From Kalaharituber pfeilii (lineage: Eukaryota; Ascomycota; Pezizomycetes; Pezizales; Pezizaceae), in contig WHUZ01000289.1 of NCBI GenBank assembly GCA_015179045.1, positions 1 through 14,859 on the forward strand: a DNA stretch of 14,859 nt. Reading direction: 5' to 3'. Numbering within the stretch: the stretch's first letter is position 1; each line of letters begins with the position of its first letter. The notes below the pieces were generated by a model. The model was given only the letters and a program-made list of their open reading frames with translations, did not search any database and had not been told where the DNA came from. The translations under genes and the position numbers were made by a program. Shown here in pieces: positions 8,110-14,859 of this stretch.

Positions 8110-8640
8110 AAGAACTTCACCTATTTCTTTTGAGTTCTTATTAGACTCTTCTTCTTTTCAACCCTATTATTATTAATAGGACTCTTTCTTACCCCTTTTC
8201 CTCTGTCTCTAGTATCTTCCTTAAGAGAGAAGGAGCTAGGTGCACCTTCAAAGTCTCTCATAGCTCTGGATGCCCTTAGTGGTAGTAGAAGAAGAGGGAT
8301 CCTCTTATTGGAGCTTGACTCTTGGTTAAATCCAATAGAGGCTAGGGTAAGCATAAGCTTATTCTGGGAAGAAGAGGAGAAGGAGCTACCACCTGGAGTG
8401 GCAGTATTGAAGGAGAGAGAAGCAGAAGCAGAGAGAGTAGAAGAGAGTTTTTTTGGCTGCAACTGCAGCCTAGGTCTTCTTGGAGAGAAAAGAGAAGGAG
8501 AGGAAGGCAGACATTCTTATTGTAGTTGAGGTTAAAGAAGGAGTTTTTGTTGTTTGAGTTGCTGATGGATAGAAGAAAAGTGCTGAAGGCTTTATAGGTT
8601 TGGAAGTGGTAGCTGCTAAGGAAATAGTTTGTAAGTATCT
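8110..8640 (-). pseudogene. Ser/Thr-rich linker between RNase H and integrase
   Basis: Between the end of RNase H and the pre-integrase region lie about 175 codons with no known domain. Part of it (8121-8462) is open for 113 codons and very rich in Ser, with runs such as SFSSSSQNK and basic residues near the end. In most gypsy elements this link is a few tens of residues. The segment spans at least one frameshift relative to RNase H. The reverse strand is also open (8308-8529, Glu-rich), so which reading was used cannot be settled from composition alone; continuity with pol favours the minus strand. Confidence 0.45.
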
Positions 8641-8689
8641 AAGAATTTCCTCTAGACTGAGAACAGGACACTTCTTATTTATTCTTGAG

Positions 8690-10057
8690 AGGATGTTAGC
8701 TTCTCTATTTTTATTTCCTAGCTAGTGTCTGACCTTACAGTCAAATTCCTATAGCACTTCTTTCTACCTTTATATTCTTAGCCTTAGATCTAATTTTCTT
8801 AGACATGCAACTAGTGGGTTATGATCTGTATAGATTATCATATATATACCTATCAATTCATTTCTAAATACTCTTAGTATATTGACTATTGCCAGTAATT
8901 CTTTTTTATATATTGAGTAATTAAATTCTGCCTTGCTAAATTTTTCAGATTAGAACCCTGCTGGTATGGCTGTTTTAGGACTTTCTCCTTATCCTATCCA
9001 TACTCCTATACTAGTTGTCCTTGTATCTGTAACTAAAAATATTGGCTAGCCTGATATATAATCTAGTGGCCTAATTTTCTGACTCTTTTTAATGTATTCT
9101 TTTATTAATTTCATGGCATGATTATGCATAGGTATTTAATTCTACTTCTGTATTTCACCTGCCTAAGTTGTAAGTGGTACTATTACTAGTACTAGTTTAG
9201 ATGAAAAATTTTATCAAATAGATTGTAAGCTCTAGAAAGCTTTGTAACTACTTTCTATTTTTGGGTATTGGAAAATTTGCTACCTTATTTATTTTGATTT
9301 AGTCTGCCATGACTCCATCTTTTGTAATTAAGTGTCCTAAACAATAAATTACCTTAGGTAATATTTTATATTTAGATATCTTAAAGGCTAGCTTATTTTT
9401 TCCTGCAATCTCAGCTATCTTATACATATCAATCTAGTGATCCTTAAGTGATTTACTAAAGATGAATATGTCATCTAAAAATATTCTCATACTTATATAT
9501 AACAGACTTATAAATACATAGTTTATAAATCTGACTATACTTGCAGATGCATTTTTATCTCCTTGTTATATAACTAGGATTTTATAGACAGGCTCTCCTA
9601 GTACCTAAAATACTATATACTTAACATCCTCTAAGTAGATCCTCAGATTATGGTATTTATCATATAGATCTATTTTTGAGATATAAGAGAATTCTTCTAT
9701 ATCTCTTATAATATTAAAGATATCACGTATTTTTATTTAATCTCCTTTAGTATACTTATTTCTTTCTCTTAGATCAAATAAGAATCTTGTCTTTTTAGGA
9801 TTATTATGCTTTGGTTGGCAAAATATAGGTATTATATTTGTAGTTTACTTTAATAACCTTATTCTTCTTATTTTGAGTTCTGTTCTTACTTTTTCTCTAT
9901 ATTGTTTCTTAAATGCTTGAGCTATAGGGATTAACTATATTTTTCAAGTAGCTTCTTTAGGTATCTCTATTCTATAATCTAGTCCAGGCCTGAGAGGTGG
10001 GAGTTCTGTTAGCCCTTTAAGTGTAAACATCTTAGAGTATTTTTTAAATAATTTATT
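8690..10057 (-). pseudogene. RT and RNase H domains of the chromovirus Pol
   Basis: The RT shows SKIDLYDKYHNLRI (motif A; Asp codon 9668-9670) and IFLDDIFIFSKS (catalytic Asp pair, 9470-9475), then CLGHLITKDGVMAD near 9305-9345. RNase H shows VTDTRTTSIG (Asp codon 9025-9027), YKKELLAIVNILR (Glu, near 8890-8925), YTDHNPLVACL (Asp codon 8824-8826) and EANILSR near 8690. The last motif is normally ADALSR, so the fourth acidic residue is now Asn. The tether FDCKVRH-LGNKN is also typical of gypsy elements. Stops lie at conserved Trp and Gln sites, for example R-*-K after LRLRI. Domain identity is secure; activity is impossible in the present frame. Confidence 0.9.
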
Positions 10058-11401
10058 TGTTATAACCTAGCAATTTAGATAACTAACTATAAAAGTTGTT
10101 TTCTAAGGTGTGAAGTCCTGAACTCTAGGTTACTCTGAACTAGTTTACTAATTATATATTTACTAACAAATTATATAATATTTCGAGGTACTTGTAGAGT
10201 TGGGTGTCAAACTCTATACCTTGAAACAAAGTGTAGTAGAGGCCTACAAACTTAGCTATACTGACTTCTAATGTTATCGGTTTGATATTTATAGTTTTGT
10301 TTTATTTTGAACTATTATATATAATATACTATCTTTAAAGATACTATCAATAGTATTATTATTTTTTAGATAACTGCATTGAGTTAACTAGTAACTCAAT
10401 GGTAATGAGTTAACTAGTAACTCAGAAAGAGTAAGTCCAAGTTAAATAGTGACTTAAGAAAATCATATAGTAAGTTAAAGACTTTGACTTATAGTAACCA
10501 TTATATATTTAGTATAGCGAATAGGGCTTAGCAATGTATATTTAAGGCCCTCTATTTGCCCACAAGACCAGAACTTTAGAGTTGTTCATAGAGAGTACAT
10601 AGATAGTAACCTTACTCTGAGAATTTCTAAAGCTATCTAAGTTAGATAGTATAGATAGAATATAATTCAAAGCAATTAGACTTATCTCTCCTCCCACTTC
10701 ACTAGTGAATAGTTATAGATTCTATAGTAATTATATCTCTAAAAGAAGTCTCTTATTATTCTCTATAATCTATAGTTTAAATACGGTAATAGATATCTAT
10801 TCAATAAAACTATTAGATATCTTATCTTACTGCCAGTAAAGAATACTTCAAGTATTATTTAAATTTAGAGATAATCAAGTAGAAGGACAAATTATTGAAA
10901 ATTACTTAAGAGATAGAAGGGCAAAAATTGAATTTATTCAATATATCAGTCTAGAGGAAATAATACTTTACCACTCACAAATTACTATTCTATACTTCTC
11001 AACTAAGAACCTATTCTAGATTCTAGAAGTAACCTATCTGTCTAGAGACTCTTGTAAATCCCAACAGAAGTATTAAGCAACTTCTTTAATAGTGAGAATA
11101 TAAGGAGGTAGTAAATCAGATAGAGAAACCTTCTTAATCTTTTTTCTCTTCTATCTTCTAAGTAGAAAAGAAATATAAGTTAATAAACAATAATAAAGAA
11201 AAGAGACAATAATAATCTTAGCAAAAAATAATAAAACTAACCTCATTAGTAGTAAGAGGTAAAACAAAAAACCTTTAATTCTCCTATTAGTACTAGAGTC
11301 TTTGAAAGAAGTGTTCTTAGAATCTCTAGGGAAAACCCAAACATCTATCTCTGCAACCTATTAAGAATAACCTCTAAGTTAGCATTTGAGAAACCTCAAT
11401 A
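10058..11401 (+). repeat. Inverted LTR of the same chromovirus family (right arm)
   Basis: The arm is 1344 bp, the same length as the left LTR. It starts TGTTATAACCTAG and ends CCTCAATA, where the left LTR ends CCTCAACA (CA to TA). Its orientation is opposite to the left arm, so it cannot be the 5' LTR of the minus-strand pol beside it. No purine tract precedes it, and no clear tRNA primer-binding site follows 11401. The flanking bases are TTATT (10053-10057) and TTTTT (11402-11406), four of five alike, so a solo LTR with a worn target duplication is possible but not shown. Alternatives are the 5' LTR of a second plus-strand copy, or a rearrangement. Confidence 0.88.
10380..10454. promoter_or_regulatory. 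Decayed counterpart of the TGA(C/G)TCA box cluster
   Basis: Three repeat units correspond to the left-LTR array: TGAGTTAACTAGTAACT at 10380-10396 and 10406-10422, and a weaker one near 10438-10454. Each former TGACTCA/TGAGTCA box now reads TAACTCA or TGAGTTA, a CpA-to-TpA change on one strand. A 6-bp insertion separates the last two units compared with the left LTR. Confidence 0.6.
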
Positions 11402-12800
11402 TTTTTAAGTTTTATAGAATTGAGACTTACCTTAAGATCTATCAATTCCTTTACTACCCTCCCTCATCCCAAAAAGGATCTCAACAATAGATAAAATAGT
11501 AGTTTAATCCTTTAGAAGCTCTCCTTCAATAGCTAAAGGACTACTTATAGTAGGACTTCTAGCCTCTGAACTAGGAGCTAGCTGAGAACTAACAGCCTAA
11601 GTGGAAGATACTATAGATTAAGAGATATAAGAATCTTCTAGAGCAATTCAACTCTCTATAACCTGGTCTTCAAGTTTACCAGTAAGAGCCAAACAATACT
11701 TATCAAGAAGATAGAAGGTATCCTTAGAAGGAATAGAACTATAAGCTAAGTCAACTGTAATAGACTTATTAACTTCTCTTGAGAATTTGTAAGGCCTTCT
11801 AGTATAAAAGAAAAAACCAAAAAAAAAGTTCAGATTGGATACTCTCCTTTGCCTTTTGTATAGTCTCTAAAGAGAAAGAAAAATTCTCTCTAGTAGTATA
11901 CTAGAAGACAGTAGAAGCAATAAAAGGAAAAGAAGTACTAATCTCCCTACCTACAATATCTTTAAGAACAAATTGGATATTTGACCTAACCATATCCTTC
12001 ACATCCTCACAACCAGGACAAGAACAGCTACTAAGAAACAATAAGTTATAGCAGATATCTACCTGGTAAGAATTCTTAAGAACTTAGTAAAAGATAGCTG
12101 AAAAATCCTTATACTAGTTATAGAAGCAGTGTCTGGTACTAAAACTTTAGTTAAGGTTAGGAGAAATATCCTCTACAGTAGGAATATAATCTAGGATAGA
12201 CTTAATCTTGTTCTACTTTATAAAAAGAATTAAAAAAGAGGACAAAAGTCAAATAGAATAAAGAAAAACTAACCAGAAGTATCAATCTCCTCTAAAGAAG
12301 AACCAAAAAACTTCTTTCTTATCCTACTTAACTGAAGCAGAGTTAGAATTAGAAGAAGAATTAGTCAAAGTTAACTTACTCTCTAAGTCAAGTTCCAGAC
12401 TCTCAATATCTCTCATAGCCTCATAGAAGATCTTTACATTATTATTACTTATAACCATACTCACTAAATAATAGTCAGTATTAGGAGAATAATAAGGAAA
12501 AGCTATATTACTTATCTTCTTTCTTTCCTCATCAGCTTAATACTTGGAGTAGAGAATAGAAGATAGGCTAGCTATTAGAATGATAACTTGTTTATAATTA
12601 TTGTAGATAATAGAAAGAGCTTCAGAGGAAGTAAGAATCTTCTTAGAGATAAGGGTATCAGAAACAGCTACCTATTTGAGCTGCAGGGCAGTATCAAACT
12701 CAGTAATATCCAGCAAGTAATTACTGCTACCTTTCTAATAAGGCTAGACCTAGAAAGACTCAAAGACTCTTACTAAGGAGTAGTCAACTTTCCACTTAGG
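11402..12800 (-). pseudogene. Unrecognised decayed protein-coding remnant
   Basis: On the minus strand long protein-like stretches can be read with few stops, most at plausible Gln sites. They are KISNIAFPYYSPNTDYYLVS near 12450-12520; AMRDIESLELDLESKLTLTN with a Ser/Asn run near 12350-12425; HCFYNQYKDFSAIFY and LSSCSCPGCEDVKDMVRSN near 11970-12135; REISTSFPFIASTVF near 11890-11945; KDTFYLLDKYCLALTGKLED near 11665-11735; then a Ser/Thr/Pro-rich tail to the LTR junction. At least two frameshifts are needed. The plus strand is much more interrupted over 12420-12600. I see no zinc knuckle, protease DTG/DSG or RT motif, so I cannot call it Gag. It could be the upstream half of the minus-strand element's own gag-pro, another transposon gene or a captured host gene. 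It may extend to 13268, where an 83-codon minus frame is open, but there the plus strand competes. Confidence 0.45.
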
Positions 12801-12840
12801 AGAGGAAGAAATAGAAGTCCTAGACTAATCAACTAGAATA

Positions 12841-14160
12841 TTTGTAGCCACTTTAGTAGGCAAAGGAACAATTAGCTAACTAGATTCTTAAGTTAGGAAT
12901 CCAAAAACAACTCACTTAAGGCCTTCAGGAGCATGCTCTCAACAGTCTAAAAGAAAACTGAGCATACTCTAAACTCTTCTAGTGTCAGAAGAGCCAGAAA
13001 GCATAATTTGGTTAACTCAGAAATTAACTACATCTACTAAGATATACCTTAGAACTGCCTCTGAGAGAGGAGCAGCTGGACAGGAAATAATATTTCTAAT
13101 CCTCTCTCTCATTAGGAACAACTTAGAAGAAACCCTAAAAAGACTAGGGAAATAGATAGAGTACTCAGAAGTAGGCATTTCTAAGAAAGTAGTTAACAAA
13201 ATAGTATTAGCAACTTCAGAACCAAGTAGATAGAGGATGCCAGGAGTATATAATACTCCAAGAAGCAACCAACCCTAAGAATGGGCTTACCTTGAATTTG
13301 TACAAGTGGATAAAAGGGATATAACTCCAGACAATGCTGAAGAAATAATAATAGTAACTACTATACTAAACTTCAAAATAAATAAATATAGGGCACCAGG
13401 GACAAAAATTAGAGAAGTATATAAATGTAATATAATAAAAAAAGTATTATAGGAAAATAGAATAGAACCTTTAGTAAGAGAAACAAACTACTTTGCAAAA
13501 TCTATAAACTAGAAAAAAGAATTATCCTACCTTCAAAGAGGAGTAAAAAAATACTTAATCTAGAAATATAGAACAATAAATATAAAGGTAAAAAGTTGGA
13601 TAAAAAACAAAAGAGTATATATCTAAAACTTGCTAGAAGAAAAGGAGATAAATCTACAAGATTGGGAAGGAGATAGCAAAGAAGTATGGCATTACTTCTT
13701 AATAGAAGATAAAAAAAGAACATGAATCCTGGAAAAAAGTATGCCAACTATACAAATCAGTAGAAAGAAAAAGAAGCAACTGGTTAGAAAATAACTAAGA
13801 AGCAATATTAAACTTCAGAAAGGTAGTAAATGAAACCAAATAGAAAGAAACAGTACCAGTACCAGAAATAATAGAAGTAAGAGATATACCTCTAGGAATA
13901 GAGCCAACAAGAAAATACCTTTAGGATCTTTAAAGAAGAAAAAACACCTCCAGGATCTCTAAAGAAGAAAACACCTTCAGGATCTTCAAAGAAAAAGTTA
14001 TCTTTAGAAAGCTTATCTGATAATTCAGACCTTAGTACTAATACTTTTTATACTAATAGTAAAGATGCAAAAAGGTTAAGGGAAAGAAAAGTAAAAATCA
14101 GAGCAGTAAAAAGAAAACAAAGAAGTCAAATAAAACTATTAAAATACTTAAAAGACTTTA
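12841..14160 (+). pseudogene. Unrecognised Lys/Glu-rich coding remnant, plus strand
   Basis: One plus-strand frame reads through 12841-13720 with rather few stops, mainly TAG or TAA at positions that could be Gln. Examples are KLTTSTKIYLRTASERGAAG (13021-13080), RNNLEETLKRLGK near 13115-13155, FVQVDKRDITPDNAEE near 13297-13345, INKYRAPGTKIREVYK near 13378-13425 and LQDWEGDSKEVWHYF near 13653-13700. After a frameshift it continues with ERKRSNWLENN, a TP-GS-KKK repeat block and a basic segment (DAKRLRERKVKIRAVKRKQR near 14065-14125). The hydrophobic minus frame at 13502-13747 is its shadow. The character (basic, disordered, upstream of a Gag-like segment) would fit the N-terminal part of a gypsy gag, but no domain is recognised. 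The left limit is uncertain. Confidence 0.35.
13917..13999 (+). repeat. Coding minisatellite, three units of 27-29 bp
   Basis: Units lie at 13917-13945 (29 bp), 13946-13972 (27 bp) and 13973-13999 (27 bp), each like ACCTCCAGGATCTCTAAAGA followed by A-rich sequence. In frame they encode TP-GS-KKK. The first unit has two extra A in its A-run, which shifts the frame. It resembles an internal expansion within a basic, disordered protein region. Confidence 0.75.
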
Positions 14161-14474
14161 TGGAATAAGAAAAAACTTACTGAAAATAAGGTGCTAGAGG
14201 TAACTGAAAAAATAATGGGAAAAAAGCTGAAGGTAGAAATAGATAAATATAATGAAAGGAATAGGTAGAAAAAGACTGAAGTGTTTGATAGCTGGGGACA
14301 AACTATAATAGTATAGTTGACAATATTAGTAGTAGAAGCATGGAAATTAGAAGGATTTAAATCCTTAGGATTTTAGCTGGACAAAGAATCAAAACTTAGA
14401 TGGGAGGTACATACAAGAAAAGGAAAATTGCAGAACACCTTTAAATTCCTATTAGAACTAAAAAAAGTATAATT
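14161..14474 (+). other. Decayed plus-strand sequence before the Gag-like segment
   Basis: Short protein-like pieces appear in shifting frames (KVLEVTEKIMGKKLKVEIDK near 14190-14250; FKSLGF and LDKESKLRWEVH near 14357-14410). They would link the basic region to the Gag-like core. The second piece faintly resembles the post-RT segment of LINEs, but without any RT motif before it I do not assign it. Confidence 0.3.
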
Positions 14475-14859
14475 CCAATTACAGAAAGCCAGAATCTTTA
14501 TAAACTTAGAGAATATAATAATACTATACAACATAGCCTATCAGTCATAGATTATACAAATAAATTAAAATTGCTAGTCTCAAAGATAACTCATATTAAA
14601 AAAAATTAGAATACTATGATTTAGAAATTCAGGGATGGCCTTAATAGACAACTATAGAAAGAAATAGGGCTCCTAGCAGAAAGAGGTACAAAATTTGACC
14701 AGGTTGTAAAAATAGCATAGAAATATGAAAAATATATAATAGGAGCATCATCAGCTAACAAAAAAGTAATAGATGAATTTTTCAGTTAACCTATGAAAAT
14801 AAAGATGAAAATGAGCAAAGCTGTAACTAAAGTATCCTGGAAAGAACCACTAAAAAAGA
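14475..14859 (+). pseudogene. gag: Ty3/gypsy Gag-like (Retrotrans_gag) segment, partial at right edge
   Basis: One plus-strand frame runs to the window end with stops only at Gln/Trp-like positions. It reads ESQNLYKLREYNNTIQHSLS, then VIDYTNKLKLLVSKI, FRDGLNRQL, KEIGLLAERGTKFDQVVKIA and KYEKYI. This follows the known order of the gypsy capsid core: a KL--L-Q segment, SV--Y---F--L, a YR/FRDGL turn and a final FD--V--A---E helix. It would be the capsid of an LTR retrotransposon running to the right. A nucleocapsid zinc knuckle would be expected beyond the edge. It is on the opposite strand to the chromovirus pol, so it belongs to another element or to a copy inverted relative to it. Confidence 0.55.

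Larger units (their letters stand above)
4503..10057 (-). mobile_element. Ty3/gypsy chromovirus, 5'-truncated, minus strand
   Basis: This is one element read right to left: pol (10057 to 5857), polypurine tract, 3' LTR (5846 to 4503). The domain order RT - RNase H - integrase - GPF - chromodomain-like defines Ty3/gypsy, chromovirus type. The LTR begins TGTTAT after the purine tract and ends CCTCAACA, so both termini follow the TG...CA rule. The host base pairs just outside the LTR end are AAACT (4498-4502), the expected left copy of a 5-bp target duplication. The right copy, the element's own 5' LTR, gag and protease are missing: pol stops at 10057 against an inverted LTR. The coding part is not functional because of many RIP-type stops. 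Confidence 0.85.
5857..10057 (-). pseudogene. pol: Ty3/gypsy chromovirus Pol polyprotein, RIP-decayed, 5'-truncated
   Basis: This remnant of about 1,400 codons would have supplied reverse transcriptase, RNase H and integrase. It starts at 10057 within the RT N-terminus (LTELPPLRPGLDYRIEIP near 9970-10015) and so lacks protease and Gag. The order on the minus strand is: RT ~10057-9250; RNase H ~9070-8690; an unusual Ser/Thr-rich linker ~8640-8110; a pre-integrase region ~8110-7560; integrase zinc finger and core ~7550-7020; GPF domain ~6680-6520; chromodomain-like ~6440-6330; a charged C-terminal extension to about 5870. Frames are joined by several indels, and most stops are TAG or TAA at Gln or Trp positions. 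By eye there is only one CG (9724) in the whole body. The RT Asp residues and the full integrase triad are retained even though the frame is dead, so the element was probably active until RIP. The sub-regions are listed separately. Confidence 0.88.

Noticed and set aside
12213..12273. A 61-nt fungal-type intron on the minus strand (GTTAGT...TAG)
   Set aside because: Size and splice-site bases fit, but the reading phase does not match between the two sides in the frames I trust, and AT-rich decay produces such sites often.
13502..13747. Hydrophobic 81-residue minus-strand frame
   Set aside because: It is the shadow of the Lys-rich plus-strand remnant that continues on both sides of it.
5857..14859. 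A reassigned stop codon (TAG read as Gln) as explanation for the many in-frame TAG codons
   Set aside because: Stops also replace conserved Trp codons (TGG to TAG or TAA), TAA is used as well, frames shift by indels, and CG is lost throughout. This is RIP-type decay, not a different genetic code.
10058..14859. A complete plus-strand gypsy element starting with the LTR at 10058
   Set aside because: No primer-binding site follows the LTR, and the next 1.4 kb reads best on the minus strand, so a simple LTR-gag order is not supported.
1..14859. CRISPR arrays, tRNA or rRNA genes, bacterial operons, riboswitches
   Set aside because: The tandem repeats lack spacer structure, I recognised no cloverleaf or rRNA stretch, and all coding remnants are eukaryotic retrotransposon types or unassigned.

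Overview
This window looks like a transposon graveyard in the genome of a filamentous fungus, most likely an ascomycete (Pezizomycotina) that has, or once had, repeat-induced point mutation (RIP). I see no intact gene and no RNA gene. Almost everything recognisable is a broken retrotransposon. Apart from the first 1 kb the DNA is very AT-rich, rich in TA and almost without CG. In the decayed reading frames, stops sit where the protein family expects Gln or Trp (CAG/CAA/TGG changed to TAG/TAA), which is the CpA-to-TpA pattern of RIP. The assignment to fungi rests on this decay and on the element types, not on a host gene.

Left part (1-3070): two diverged copies of one non-LTR (LINE-type) retrotransposon lie on the minus strand. 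Copy 1 (1-~975) keeps a normal base composition and readable RT motifs. Copy 2 (~1880-3066) is heavily RIP-like and carries an extra charged segment upstream of its RT. Between them are two kinds of short tandem repeat (996-1260 and ~1641-1786). From 3070 to 3880 there is AT-rich DNA with hairpins and small repeats but no coding signal.

Middle part (3880-11401): a plus-strand fragment of a Ty3/gypsy pol (RT into the RNase H start, 3878-4502) is cut by the end of a second, minus-strand Ty3/gypsy chromovirus. That second element has a 1344-bp 3' LTR (4503-5846), a polypurine tract (5847-5856) and a long decayed pol (5857-10057) with RT, RNase H, integrase (H2C2 zinc finger and D,D-35-E), a GPF domain, a chromodomain-like segment and a C-terminal extension. 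Its pol stops at the RT N-terminus, exactly where a second LTR of the same family and the same length (10058-11401) begins in the opposite orientation. The two LTRs are therefore a 1.34-kb inverted repeat around a 4.2-kb pol, not the usual direct pair. The left LTR keeps five TGA(C/G)TCA boxes that are destroyed in the right one.

Right part (11402-14859): a decayed minus-strand coding remnant I do not recognise (about 11402-12800, perhaps to 13268) abuts the inverted LTR. It is followed by plus-strand, Lys/Glu-rich coding remnants with a small coding minisatellite, ending in a Ty3/gypsy Gag-like segment that runs off the right edge. The parts do not form a working pathway. The layout is best read as successive nested insertions followed by RIP and loss. 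I found no evidence of a new functional system. The structures most worth following up are the inverted LTR pair, the two unusual Pol extensions and the unidentified minus-strand gene remnant.
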